Positions 10,732-23,969 of a stretch of 64,000 nt of DNA are shown piece by piece. Under the pieces are notes generated by a model. That model was not told the origin of the DNA and did not search any database. It saw only the letters and a program-made list of their open reading frames with translations. The stretch's first letter is position 1. Each line of letters opens with the position of its first letter. The translations under genes were made by a program, and so were the position numbers. Source of the DNA: Naegleria lovaniensis (Eukaryota > Heterolobosea > Eutetramitea > Acrasida > Naegleriidae); assembly GCF_003324165.1 (NCBI RefSeq), contig NW_025407830.1, forward strand, positions 248,001 through 312,000. The letters are read 5' to 3'.

Positions 10732-12609
10732 TTAAGGTAACTTCACCAATCGTACTGTATGAGCTTGGTGATTAATAGTCTCAGCACCCAATACCATCAC
10801 AATCAAATCTCCACTTTGTGCAAAACCATTTTCCTTCAAATATTGAGCACACAATTCCTCACTACTCAAATACTCGGAAATTGGTTTCTTAATCAAGACA
10901 GGTGTAATTCCCCAACCCAAACTCAAACGATTGTAAGTTCCATTTTGGTCTGTGAGTGCAATAATTGGAACACTCACTCGAAATTGTGAAATATTGAATG
11001 CACTTCGACCACTATGAGTAATGCAACAGACCAATTTGAGAGAGGTATGCTTTTTTGCAATGGCAGCAGCAGCCATGCTTTTGTAAAGAATGACATTAAT
11101 ATATTCATGAGGTGAGAATATATTCTCAATGTGTTAAATCATTCGTACGACAAACGATTATGACTACCTACCAAGTAGCAATATCAATGGAATCCACAGC
11201 AAGACTATCAAATTCATTTTCATGTGCAGACAATCTTCCAAATCGATCACAATTCAAATCGGCAGTTCTCACAATGGTACTCATGGTTTTCACTGCCAAA
11301 ACAGGATGCTTTCCTGTAGCTGTTTCATTACTTGTGTTGAGCATTTGAATCAAATTCGTTCAAATTCAAAGAATTAGTTCCAATGATATCATGACAGTCA
11401 GAAATGTGTGGACTCAACTTGTAGTTACTTACCTTAACATGGTGACATCAGTTCCATCAAAAATTGAATTGGCCACATCAGTCACTTCGGCTCGTGTTGG
11501 AATTTTGTTATCCACCATACTTTGCAACATTTGAGTGGCAGTAATATCAACTTTTCCTGCTTTGGAAGATCTCTCAATTAAATCTTTTTGAAGAATGGGT
11601 AATTCATCAAAACGAGTTTCAATCATCAAATCTCCTCTCGCAACCATAATTCCATCACATTCCTTAATAATACTTTCAATATTTCGTATAGCCTCAATTC
11701 TTTCAATTTTTGCAATAATCGGAACTGTTTTTGAATGATTACTAAATTTCATCATTAATTGTCTGGCATCGATAATGTCTTGAGCGGAACGAACAAAACT
11801 CAAACACACATAATCTATTTCACCACATTTCATTCCAAATTCCAAATCAGCAATGTCCTTCTCCGTCAAAGCAGGTGCACTAATGCTGCTGGCTTCTTCT
11901 CCTTCTTCCTCCGAAGATGCAGCAGCCAAATTAATTCCCTTCTTTTGATTCAAAAGACCTCCCGTAATGACTTTACATTTCAATTCGGTTTCTTCTGAAT
12001 TCTTTTCAATAACCACAACTTCCAAATAGCCATCATCGATCATGAGATGAGATCCAACACGGCAGTCCTTGGCGAGAAGAGGATAGGAGGTGGAGACTTT
12101 TCGAGGGCGTGGTTCATGATCTTCACCGGTTGGAATGACATTCTTATCAGTGGTAATGATCAACTCTTCACCTTCTTCAATGATGAAGGGTTTTGCAAGT
12201 TTGCCAATTCTTAAGATTCGGAAAATGTCAAGCAAATGAAATGAACAAACGAAACTCTGTTTGGATCATGACGAAAGCTTACCTAATTTTTGGTCCTATT
12301 CGTGATCGTGATCGCCATCGTGATGATGTTCCAATCATTACCAATGTTGTATTAAAGATCAATATTCAATGTTCATTCAGACTAACCTTGTAAATCTTGT
12401 ACAATTGCAAACGGAATGTTCAATTCACTGGCAGCTCTACGGATGGTTTCGATCGTTTTTCCATGCATTTCGTGATCACCATGAGAGAAATTCAAACGAG
12501 CTGCATTCATGCCTGCTTTCATCATCTCTTTGATCGTGGCAATATCACTTGAACTTGGACCGAGGGTACACAAGATTTTAGTTCTCCGATCACTCACAGT
12601 TCCGTTCAT
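10732..12609 (-). CDS. Pyruvate kinase, five exons including a 13-nt micro-exon
   Basis: Exons (plus coordinates) are 12387-12609, 12283-12295, 11433-12209, 11172-11330 and 10732-11077, giving 505 residues, normal for the enzyme. Motifs in order: [26 protein letters not shown]; the P-K-I-R-I-G-K-L strand, coded mostly by the 13-nt exon; [11 protein letters not shown], the active-site signature with the catalytic Lys; [18 protein letters not shown]; and [10 protein letters not shown] joined across intron 3. The last exon holds the C-terminal domain (THSGRSA..). Role: phosphoenolpyruvate plus ADP to pyruvate plus ATP, last step of glycolysis, cytosolic. Odd points: an acidic insertion (SSEEEGEE) lies between the B domain and the return to the A domain, and KVDITATQ replaces the usual K-P-V-I-C/V-A-T-Q. 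Confidence 0.93.
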
Positions 12610-12735
12610 GATGACACAATTCGTTGTTGTTGTGGTGTTAAATTTTTAAAGTGTGTGATGAGATCAAGTTGTCAACCCAGTTCTTGATCAAGAGTTGGTG
12701 GTTCACTTTATTCAACTCATTCAAGAGAATACATC

Positions 12736-15700
12736 TCAATCCAAAATGAGGGACATGATTTCCTTTTCATCTAAATCTCCTGCATCGTCAACGACAACTG
12801 CTGATTCAACTGCTGCGTCGTCATCTTCATCCATTTCAGAGGTGTCAACATCTTCCTCCTTGTCTTGCATTTTGAATTGACCCTTATAGACTGTTTCTTG
12901 AATTGTGCTCTTTTGTTTTGCAATTGTTAAAATTCGTTCCTCAACTGAATTCTTTGTAATTAATCTGTAAATAGTGACAGGTTTAGTTTGTCCAATACGA
13001 TGGACACGATCCATAGCTTGAGCATCAAGAGTTGGATTCCAGTCACTATCATAAAAGATTACTGTATCTGCCGCTGTCAGAGTAATACCTAAACCACCGG
13101 CTTTGGTAGAAAGCAAAAATGCAAATACAGGGTCCACTCGTTGGTTCTGGAATGCGTCAACCATGTCTCTTCTCTCTGCCACTCCTGTAGAACCGTCTAA
13201 TCGGAAATAAGTGTATCTTCGCTTAATCATGTAATCCTCAAGAAGGTCAATCATTTTGGTCATTTGACAAAAGATGAGTACACGATGTCCTTCCATTTTT
13301 AACCTAAACAATAATTGATCTAACATTCGCATCTTTCCAGAATCTGCAATCAACTTGCTCACGTTTGGTAATACTACATTGGATGATCCAAATGTGTCAA
13401 ACACAAACCGATTTCTGTACAAGAACTTCTTGTCAATAAATCTGGTGGTTTTTACAGGTTCCAAGTGATACGTACTGCTTCTATCAGAGCAACGTATTTC
13501 AATAGGAGGTGCCATAACCCTTTCAAAGCAACATTTCACCTTTCTAATAATTGTTCCATTATTACGGAAGAGAGTTTCAATGTTGTGAATAAGCATGTCA
13601 CATCTATGGATATGAGCAGTTAGCTGTTCAGCGACAAGCTCGTCCATGAAGAATTGGAATGTCTTCTTTCTATTTCTAAACTCCACCAGTCGATTGCGCA
13701 AGTTCCGTAGCTTGTACAACCTCCACAAAGAATCTTTCAAATAATAAAATAAAGTTCCATAATTATGAAGAAGATAGGATGGATCTTGGGAAAAATTAAA
13801 CCTTTTGAATATGGATAACTGTTTTGCCTCTGTGTCAAGAGATCCCTCTGGCATCATTTCTCTAAAAACTATCTTGGGTAGTGTTAAAGAAATGGGATTT
13901 TTCAAATTTTCATATTCATCATAAATCTTTCCAGGAATGTGTTTAACATGTCCTGGGTGCTCTGAGAAGGCAACAGGAGTGACCACGTATTGTCTAAACT
14001 CCTTAAATAAGTGTATGTGATTGCATGCTTTTTTGAGTTGCATCACAATATTCATGAGTGCTGACTTGTTTGCTGCAGACTCAGCAGTGATTGCTTTCTT
14101 CTTTTTCTTTTCTTTGGCCGAGTTCTTTTTGAAATCATCCTTAATGTATTTATACATTTCTGCTTGAAGAGAGCTAAAGCCGCAATGTAACACCAATTCT
14201 GTTTTGGGTGCCATTTCGCTCTCAACATCCTTTTTCACTCTTCTCAACATGAAAGGTTTCAAAATCATGTGCAACCGAGCGAGTTGTTGCTCATTCAGTT
14301 TAGCATCTTGTTCCTTAGAGGCATGTGATTCAATGTCTTTAGAGAACCAATCATTGAATTCGTCATGAGAGTCAAAGATAGAAGGCATGATAAAGTGGAG
14401 TAGAGCCCACAGTTCTTTCATGTTATTTTGGATGGGAGTACCTGTGAGGAGCATACGGTTTCTACACTTCATACCCAAAAGCGTCTTCCATCTCAAGCTC
14501 TTGCTTGACTTGATGGCATGAGCTTCATCGAGTATCAAATATTGCCATTTCACCTTTTTGAAATACTTCTCATCTTCTAAAATAAGGCCATAACTTGAAA
14601 TCACGACATGGAATGGCGAATCTTTTTGATACAGTTTGTCAGGATTTGTCCAATATTTTCTCAATAATTTTCTTTCCTTTAGAGCTCCCCAATAAGGAAG
14701 AACTCGAAGTGTGGGGCAAAACTTTTCAAATTCTTGTTGCCAATTGTGAAGTGTCGATGAAGGAGTAATAATGAGTGTAGGCCCCCAAATTCCCTTCTTT
14801 TCTGCTAAATAGGCTATGAATGCAATTGTTTGAATTGTCTTGCCCAAACCCATTTCGCTGTGGCCAATCAATTATACATGGTCATTCAACAAATCATGTC
14901 AAATACAATTCTACTTACTCTGCAAGAATGCCATTGATACCTTGTTCATAGAGTGAGACTAGCCATTTCATACCCTTCAATTGATATTTCTTGAGGGTAC
15001 CATTGAAAATGTTTGGCTCCTCTTGAATATCTTCACTTGTTTCGATTTTATCCTCATCTAATTGAGTTCTATATTTGCCAGTCTCAGCATCAAAGTCCAT
15101 AGTATACTGTTTCTGTTTTTCAGATGCCTGTAAGGCTCTTTCTCTAGAAGATTGCTCACCATCTTCGTTTGATGAAGCACCAGTTTGATCCAGTGACGAC
15201 ACCTTTCTCGACATGAAATGAGAATAGAGCTCTGTTTGGGAAAGCAAGAAATTCAGCTTTCTTTGTTGTCGTAACGCCTCTTCTTTTTCTTCTTCCTCTT
15301 TCTTCTTTCGCTTTCTCTTTTCAGAAATTTCCTTTTCGTGTCGTTTCCAAAAAGTTCCCAATCTGTCTGACAGCACTGAAGAAGTCTCGTCCAAAGAAGA
15401 TTCTCGTTCGCTCCTCTCTCTGTGATGCTTGTCATTGATTTTTGCAGCAGCTTCTCGAGCAAGTTGTAGCATTCGGGAATGCCTTCCACTGAAACTGGTG
15501 GTAGTGGCGCCTCTAGAGGTGAGCGAGGTCTTGGCTGTAAGCGTTTCATTCAATCTCTGATGAATAATAGCTCTTGAAAAATCTTCCAATTGTTTGGTAA
15601 ATTCTACTCGATTAGTCACAAATGAATCAATCCAATTTTTCTTGTTTTTCAATTGAGAATTGTTCTCAGAAAAGTGATAATGTGAACTCATACAGTTTTG

Positions 15701-16618
15701 AAACTCCTCTACCACATATTGAGCGTTGAAATTGTTCATGGGTATTTCAAAGGCTACTTCAAAGCTTCCCTTCTCTTCTTTTGTTTTCTTGGGTCTCTTT
15801 GTTTTTCTAAGTGAGGTAGAAACCAACAATGTTGGCTTATGTGGATCCCTTAACAAGGCACTATTTTTACGAATATGAACCTTAACTCCTTCACCAGGTT
15901 TTCTTTTCTTTGTATCGTCATCGTTGGGAGAGGGAATTAATTCTTCATATGTTTGAGTTGAAAGATAATCCTCGCAGATTGCATCAAATAATTCCTCAAG
16001 ATACTTGGATGAAGCTTGTTCAACACCAATTTCTCTTTCATTCGTCATTATGGGAGGAGAAGTTACTGCAGATGATGACGATTCATTTGTAGGTGGTTGA
16101 GTGATTTTGGTGTTTCCATCACCACTTTCATGTTGCACATACTTGGAGAGTGACTCATTACAAAAATCGCCCAACCTATCGTACGCTTCTTCCAGAGGAG
16201 AAGAGAACGATACTTCGTTTGGCAAGATTAACATCTCCTCATGATTGGTGAGAAAGTCCTTGGAAGACGCGTCAATACCACAGAGTTTGTTGGAAAGAGA
16301 CGTTTCCAGCTCGAGGAGAAATTCGCAATCTCCTTTATCGATTGAAGGACGAGAGTAGAGCTTGCTGAATGTTCTTGTTGGTAGTGATGACGATGAGGTA
16401 ATTGTAGGATGAATTCCATTCTGCGGATTTTTGTTGCAGCTTGTATGATTAGTTGTTGTTATGGGAGCAGCTTCAGCTCTTGTATTACTTCCGTTCATCA
16501 TCATTGTGTTTTTGTTTTCATTAGCCAAGCTATTTTGTTGATGGTCCGATACTTGTTGTTGTTTCAACAATGAAGGAAAGGTTGTACTGGCTGTAGTTGC
16601 AATACCATCTTGACTCAT
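12736..16618 (-). CDS. INO80 chromatin-remodelling ATPase, two exons
   Basis: Exon 1 is 14919-16618 and exon 2 is 12736-14857. The 61-nt intron splits the Walker A region so that ILAD joins EMGLGKT. The 1273-residue protein has a long low-complexity N terminus. A DBINO-like basic coiled region follows (FWKRHEKEISEKRKRKKKEE and RKLNFLLSQTELYSHFMSRK). The Snf2 ATPase shows DEMGLGKT, ILDEAH, LLTGTPIQNN, then a roughly 200-residue insertion of the INO80 type, then the second lobe with STKAGGLGITLTAADTVIF and DRVHRIGQTKPV. The tail is acidic. Role: nucleosome sliding and H2A.Z exchange in the multi-subunit INO80 complex. I chose ATG 16618 (MSQDGIATT); the frame is open further up but has no other ATG in the region I examined. 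Confidence 0.92.
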
Positions 16619-17711
16619 TCTATAATTTAGATAGTACTTGCTGATGTTTGTTTTAGAGGATGATGTATTACTTTCTTGTGTGTGTTCAGCAATTAAAGCA
16701 GATGATGATGCTTTGTTGCAAGAGTTTTGACTCAATGATGAACACTCAAACAGAAGAAAGAGAACCAATAATTTTTTGGATGGTGATCAAACCACGAAAG
16801 CTTTCAACAAGATGTGTGTTGTGTTCCTTTATGTTGGCTTCTCTTTGAGTTGTCATCCTTTCAATTTCGGAAGCGGTGTGTTGTTGATGAGATAAAATGA
16901 GGTTCTTGTTGTTGGCTTTTCAACAAATGCGTCCACAACCACGCTTCAACGGGTGAGGCTTCATCCCAACAACAAAACGATTTGCACACCGCGGTGATGA
17001 TTCAATCATCCCGAGAAGATGATGAACAAATATATGTTATCTGTGATGAAAAAATTCTCTTGTGTTATGATGATGAAGCGAAATCAAGATAACACGTTCA
17101 TTCTTTTTTCTTTTTCCAGTAAGAATACAGCTGTATCAATCGACACATCAGTAGTATCAAAAGACATAGTTTTGGAACAACAAACAATTGTGGATCAAAG
17201 TAAATATACGAACCTCTGTCCACCACCAACATGTGCGAATGCAACTACGACTACAACTCAGAGTAAACTATTTTAGTTGCTGAACACGCGATTCTCTTTT
17301 CAGAAAGAGGTCAACGCCATTTTCGCCTCTAACTCGCGAAACTTTAAAAAAAAAACCCCTACATACCTTTCATCGCCCTAGTTCTTTAAATTGGCGCTAC
17401 ACCTAAAATATTGACTGCTACACCATAACGATCAACATCTCTGACGAAAGAGAGAGAACCAATTCACATATCCAGCGCGTTCATCATCTGGTTGTTAATT
17501 TCCATAAAACCTTACCCATATCTAGTGAGCTCTGCAACGAAAATTGTAAAAAACGATAAGACTGTATTATTAAGGCGATTACCATTTTTTCTTTCGGGTT
17601 TGTCGGACGAAAGACTTATCATCATCAGCCTCATCAAAATATATATTTCTACCTCACCACATTCACATCTCCACAACACATCACCTTTACATCAACTTCA
17701 ATAATTAGAAA
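16619..17711. other. Intergenic region between divergent genes
   Basis: This is about 1.1 kb between the starts of the INO80 gene and the gene at 17712. It is AT-rich, with poly-A/T runs near 17343 and several short open frames (one at 17019-17276 starts at an ATG) that show no family resemblance. It probably holds both promoters. I see no RNA gene. Confidence 0.5.
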
Positions 17712-18251
17712 ATGGGTTCAATTTGCAGCTCTGCATCATACGAATCCCCGAATTCTTCTCATTCAAAAAGTCATGTATACAAGACCACCAATATATGCTC
17801 AGACACTCATCATAACAATCACAGTATTCAAGGAAACAATATACTCTCGAGTAATTACAACTCGGGTCATAGCACGGGCGGGTATCTTTCAGAAACTGAG
17901 TCATCACGACAAAACTCCACAACCACAGCAACAACGATACAAATTCGAGTGACCTCAACAAACTCTGTGAGTACCAAGCAAACCACATCTTCGGGTAGTA
18001 AAGTCAGGTCTTCTAAGGAGAGCGAAACGAACTCGAGCCATTCGAGCGTTTCCACGAGTTCTCATAAAGCACAAATACCACATTCCATATCAACCTCTAA
18101 TATTCGAGTGCAGCCAGTGGAGTGGGATCCAATTGCTTTCGCAGAGATGGAAATTGAGAAACGGCAAAAAGATCCACGAACTTCCACATTAAGGCAATCA
18201 TTGGAAATGTTTAGGTTTCCTTCGAGGCAAGCGCTACAAATGGAAGAATAA
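17712..18251 (+). CDS. Small Ser/Thr-rich protein with a dual-acylation-type N terminus
   Basis: This is a 179-codon gene from ATG 17712. It begins M-G-S-I-C-S-S. Gly2 with Ser at position 6 fits the N-myristoylation rule, and Cys5 is a likely palmitoylation site, as in Src-family SH4 segments and small lipid-anchored proteins. The next 125 residues are Ser/Thr/Asn/His-rich and predicted disordered. The C-terminal 45 residues are different: VEWDPIAFAEMEIEKRQKD and TLRQSLEMFRFPSRQALQMEE look like short amphipathic helices and may be a binding module. Membrane attachment is an inference from the N terminus only. I do not recognise the family. Confidence 0.6.
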   Translation: MGSICSSASYESPNSSHSKSHVYKTTNICSDTHHNNHSIQGNNILSSNYNSGHSTGGYLSETESSRQNSTTTATTIQIRVTSTNSVSTKQTTSSGSKVRSSKESETNSSHSSVSTSSHKAQIPHSISTSNIRVQPVEWDPIAFAEMEIEKRQKDPRTSTLRQSLEMFRFPSRQALQMEE

Positions 18252-18504
18252 GTAATTTAAGGTTAAATGCTTGAGCAATGGATATACCACTACGATGGAA
18301 CCATCAAGTATTTGCTTGACATGATAACGGAAAATAACTTTCAAGAGAAGAACAACTAGCGAGGCAGATGTGTGTTGATGCAGTTTTGTACGGCAGCCCC
18401 ATGGTCACAGTGTGTGGAGTTTTGCAAAACTGTTTCCTGCATGTGATCACATTTTGTAACACCACCAATTTTTTCACACCTTCACATCTTAACAGCGAGT
18501 CGCT

Positions 18505-21500
18505 TTATTTCAAATTACCAATCTTCAACTTGTTGTAAATAAAGCTCGTAAGTCCTTGCTTTGGTTTTTCAATTTTCAACTCAAAATAGGGTTGTGGCAA
18601 TTTCTGAGCTTTGAGACAACATGCAGTCGCATAGATGGACCAAGCAATCTCTTCCAACACAAACTTGTTGGCTTCATCGTTAGGAATGGACGAGTTGGTG
18701 AGAGTGTTGCTACTGCTACTGTTACTACTACTTGTTATGGTTGAACCAACATGGTCGGAGGACATACTTGTCGCAGAGCCAGCAGGTGTCGATGTGGATA
18801 GTGAGGAACTTGTTTCATCCAGACCACAAAAGATGTTGCAATAACAATCGGCCGTGGAAGGTCTTGGCATCATCATGGAATGAATATCACTCACAGTCGA
18901 ATGAACCTCATCGAAATGTACCTCAGAACCTGACTTGAGAAGGGATGTCTTTTTGCTCAGAGGTTTCGGAGAGGATGAAGAAGAGGACGATGAGGACGAG
19001 GACGACGACTTTTTCTTACCTGTGGCCATCTCTGACGTGTAAATAACCAAACATGGTGCTGTCGATTTATCAAAACATCCAATATCAATGAGATGAAGAT
19101 TCGAGAGATGATGCGCTTTGGTATGTTTGACATCGACTTGTTTCTTCGAGTAGTCAAACTTGACTGTATAATAATTCTTATCGGTCAATAGAATGAAACG
19201 TTCTTGTTTGAGTCCTCTCTTATTGTACTTGACGACTTTCCATCCCTTAATGAGACTTTCTTGAATGGTTTTCACTTTTTCAAAACATGTCTCAAAGGCT
19301 TCCTCATCTTCATGTGAATATTGTGTGAAATATTTTGTTTTCAAGAGTGAAATTACACCTTGCAGATAGATTTGACCCTTATAGGCCTGAAGAGCATTTT
19401 CTTTCAATGAAAGCATTGGATTTTTCGAGAGTTGTAACTCTTCCTTACTCAATGACACTGGATATAATCCAAGATCACTCAATGAGGCATGATCATTGGT
19501 CGTTGAATTTCTTGAATTTTCTGTTGAAGAATTTGTCATGAATGAATGATTGGTTGTTGTTGTTGTTGAAGAAGATGAAAAGATGGAGGAAATACTTGTC
19601 GGTGTTCGTGCAGGTGATCGTTTCAAATCCAAGGATCGAATTTTAGAACTGTCATTCTCCATGGAGAGTAACAAGGACTTGGGTGTCATTTCTCGTACTT
19701 TCTTAATACTATCTTCGAGTAATCGATTGAGACTATTCATGAAATCTTCCTGACTCATTGTATTCATGTCATCGTAACCAATATTATAGAGTAAAACTCC
19801 GAGATTGGGATACTTTTTCTGATAGAGTTCAATAATATTCTCAATCTTGTTCATGTTTTTCATGGTTGAACATGTTTTTCGATGACTTCGAGCAGACATG
19901 GGAACTTCTGAAAAATCAGCTTCAAATTTTCCAGAGGCAGGTTTGAACGCAAGATAGGACGAGCTGTCAAATGCCACTACCACAACATTGACACACATTA
20001 AAAAACTCCTATTATGAATTGGAGATTGATTACAGAACAGAGAAATGGATTCTCTCAAATTTCTCCAAGAATTATCTTTAAGCAAGTGAAATGCTCTTCG
20101 TTTTTCACCTTCTGATTTCAAACTATCAAAGAAATTCCAATCCATTTCAATCGTTAATTTTTCATAGGCATCTTTGTTCATGTGTGTCAAACTGTTCCAC
20201 ATGATTGATTCCGTTTTGATTTCATTTTCATATTTTTTCACATATTGTTTCTCAATGTAATCTTTTTTAGCTTTAAAATCGCTCTCTGATTTTGATACAG
20301 ATAATAATTGATTCTTGATGTTTTCTCCCTTGTTGTTTTGAGATCCTTGTTTGTCATTGGTTGTAAAAGTATTGAGAGCGAGTTGAGCGACCAAACTGAC
20401 ATATTGATCATCTCCCTCGACCAACGATTGCAGCTCTGTAACGAGTCCATTATTTCTCAACACAGTTTGATATTGAGGATGTGCCGAAGAAACATTTGAA
20501 AAGATATTGATACAATTTTCTTGAACTTCTGAAAGTTCACAACGAAGTAAATTGATGAGTTCCTTACTCAACTCGACCACTCGTTTTCTACCTTGTTCAT
20601 ACGTAGGAACCGTCACAATTGCCAAAATGATATTCGTCGCTTGTTCTAAAATTGCACATGAATCTGAACATGTTAAAATATTCACTAGGACTGGTACCAC
20701 ATCAAACGATGCAATAAAAGTTGCCAATTGAGGTACTTCAGACAAACTCTGAATCAATGCAATTCCATTCTTGACAGTTTTTGCAGAGAGTTTTTTGTCA
20801 TTCATGAGTCGATTCACAATATAATCTAAACATCCAGATTCTGCAATGACATGTTTGGTGAATCGATCCTTTTTCGAAAGTGCTGTGAAAATTTTCAAAA
20901 TATCGTTCAAGAATACATCTCCTTTGATTTTGATGAGTTTGAACAAGTGCTTGACGCCTCCTCCGTTGACAAACATTTGTTTAAAGGTCGAATCAAAACA
21001 CAAATTGTAAATGAGATAAACGACAATGTCTTGAAAGGTTTCGTGCTCCAACATGGCAATGAGTTTTGACGTGATGCCCAACATGGAAATTCCTCGAACA
21101 TCAACTTGTTCGTATTGAACCATTTGATTCAAAACTTCGAGAATGGCCAATAAAATTCGTGAGGTTCCTTCAGTGACGTTGGTTTGAAGAATCCAATCGC
21201 AAAGTCTATGAACAGGAATTGTTTTTTGAGCTTTTTCAATCAATCTATTAGCGGTGTTGATGATTTCACACATTTCTAACTTGTGCGTTTTTTCGAAAAT
21301 AAAAATACTTACAATTTCCAAATAGAAGGATCTTGCATGTCAAGAGAATTGAACGTAGTTAGGCACAAGAATTGCAGTTTTGCAACTTCCACATCCGAAT
21401 GATACGAAGAATTTAAATAAAGAGTGGATGTAAAGGAAGAACTACTAGTGTTCGTATAATGCTTTCCAAGAATGGACACAATACATCCAGATGCTAATTT

Positions 21501-23357
21501 GGAGTGATCTTCTGTAATTTTACCCACAATGGATCTGACCTCTGTGGACATGTACATTCGAATGAGATTGAGAGTATGTTGAAGGATCAGGACATCATTG
21601 GTGTGTGAAATGATGGTTGAGAGGTGAGTGAGCACTTCAGTAACTTTCATTCCTATAAATGTGAACAAATCTTTAAAGTTGAATTCTCCCATCTTGGTGA
21701 GTAAATAGAGAACATTCTCGGCAAAGCTTCTCTCTTCAGATTCTTCAATGGGTTGAGGAGTTTTCAAAGTTCCAAAGTGAGAAAATTGTCTGAGAATGAC
21801 CTGAGCTCCATTCAACGACTTTTTGTCTAAATAATAATTGAAATATTTTGTGCTGTGACTCTTTCCATCTTTTTGTGCAATGAGCTCTTTTCTAACTTTT
21901 TCTAATGAGCTTAAATTGGCGAGTATGTACAAGGCACTATGATTTCAAAAAGATGTCAACATTGACAAGAGAATTCTACCAAAACTTACTTGCTAAAGGA
22001 TCGTCTGGTATGATTGGTTCCGCTCGAGGCTGATGAAAAAAGATAGCATACCAGTGACAGCAATAATTCAATGAAATGATTTTCCTCTTTCAGTGATGCA
22101 TTTACATTAAGCAATTCATTCTTTCGTTGCTCTATTTCACAATCATGCGTGACACCATTATATATGTAAATCATTATCCTGAAACGTACCTCTTTTAGAT
22201 ACAATTAATAGTAAGGAAAGTATTTGTGACAACAATTCTGTAAAGTCTGTATCTTGTACTCTTAACGTTTGATATCCATCAGAGTAGGCCAATGGTCCTT
22301 TTTCTTCTTTTGATTTCATTGAAACGTTGAGAGAGTTTAAAATGGTCAGAATGATTGGGGAAATGGGAACTTTCAAAGCAATATCTTCTTCATTCTTGGC
22401 ATGATTCAAACTCAACGCATTCAATACACGAATACAAGCTTCAATAATACCATACAACGAGTGATCCATTTGTTTTTTGGAAGTGCTCATGATACTGTTG
22501 AAGGCATGATTCATTTGTTCAATAATAATTTGAGTTCCATTAATGATTGGAAAGAGTGATTTGTTAGAATCTAATGGATCGAGTGACAAGGTTTGAAATG
22601 TCTTGTGATTGACTTTTTACATACCATTTAAACAAAATTTCTCCAAAACTAAAAGTGCATTTCTTTTACATTCATTGCTCACAGTATAACTAATGTGATT
22701 ACTATTGGGTGTACTGACTCGAACCAAATCAAGAAAGTTCTTTAACCCTCGACTTTCTCTCACAATAATTCGATTTCCATCCACATTTTCAGTTAATGCA
22801 TAAATAGCAGTACATGCTGTCATGATGATGTTATGATGAGATAGGTTCGTCATCATTGAGTGAACTTGTGTGAAAAATCAAAAATAAAATTTACCTAATC
22901 TCACAATTTCCTCATCAATAAATTTATCATTCACTGTATTTGCATCAAAAGCCAAATACAATATCAAGGGTATCACATCGGTGTCATTTCCCATTTTAGC
23001 AGCTACTTTTTCACCCATTGCCAAATATTTAATCATTCTCAACAAGACATGATAATATTCCAAATCTTCTTTTTTCACTTGTCCAATGTGTGATAATTGT
23101 TGTGACAATACTTTCTTGAACGAATCACTCATATAGTTCCATTGTTCCTGTAACAGAATTTTTGGTAATTTCAACACGTGTTGAAAACAAGTCAATTGAT
23201 TTTCCAGCGAATCTTTTGGATTTATCGAAACTAAACTATCTCCCGATGATGAAGAGTGGTTGGAAGATTGACTTGGAGAGAGATCATCGAGAGGCAGCAC
23301 AGAGAATTGATTTATGGGATTCGGAGATTTCTTTGGAGTGGGTGGCTTTGATGGCAT
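18505..23357 (-). CDS. Armadillo/HEAT-like repeat protein with C-terminal hSac2-type domain, six exons
   Basis: I place exons at 22895-23357, 22625-22816, 22190-22570, 21990-22131, 21313-21936 and 18505-21244. All introns are GT..AG, 53-78 nt, and the frame is kept throughout, giving 1513 residues. The first ~900 residues are helical repeats of armadillo type, for example EIVRLACTAIYALTENV joined across intron 1, SFSNALYILANLSSLEK across intron 4, and repeated LIxLLxxxxxEVQENCIxxxxNVSS-like blocks. A Ser-rich linker follows. Roughly residues 1240-1500 resemble the hSac2 domain (known from INPP5F/Sac2 and TPRG1): IKGWKVVKYNKRG, RFILLTDKNYYTVKFDY, LHLIDIG and CLVIYTSEM. That fold is PH-like and linked to membrane or dimer functions. 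The overall role is unknown. It contains a long Ser homopolymer (residues near GKKKSSSS). Confidence 0.75.
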
Positions 23358-23969
23358 TTGTTATTATTTGATGTAAAATTGATCAAACGTAATATGATTC
23401 GAGTGTATGATACAGATGGAAGAAATGAGAAAACACAAAACGAATGAAAATAAAAGAGGGGAATATGATGACGATGGGAAGATCGATTCGTGTTTGCTCT
23501 ATTTTTTTAGTGTGCTGGTGTTGTTGTGAGAGACAGGTGACAACCCCCTTGAATTGAAAAGTGGGTGTCGAAAAACACACGGCACTTTTTTGATCCTCTA
23601 TCTCTCTGTGTTCAGGAGTTTAGTTGGGCTTGCTTTAAAAGTGTTGACTTGGTTCTAACTAGAAGCTACAATCTAAACCTTTATTTAGAAGTACAACCAA
23701 ACACAAAAAAAATATTTACAAACAATATTATCAGTATTGTCGTGATAATATTTAAATATTACAATCTGAAAATTGTTATTGGCTATCCAATAGTTCTCGG
23801 AATCTTTTAAATTTATTTCCGTGATTTTGATATCAATTGATATTAATCATCAATCAAGGAAGAGCTATTTAAATCACATTCAAGATTTTTCAGATCTGAA
23901 CACACACATTGAATTTGCCATATTGAATAATATCAACAACCGTATTGAATAATAATAATATCAACAACC
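23358..23969. other. Divergent promoter region
   Basis: This is about 610 bases between the starts of the armadillo gene and the lectin-like gene. It is strongly AT-rich, with poly-A runs and a perfect 14-bp palindrome ATATCAATTGATAT near 23831. No ORF or RNA gene is supported. Confidence 0.5.

Noticed and set aside
17019-17276. 85-codon frame in the INO80 spacer
   Set aside because: It starts at an ATG but is low-complexity (Met, Thr runs) and shows no conservation signal I can judge.
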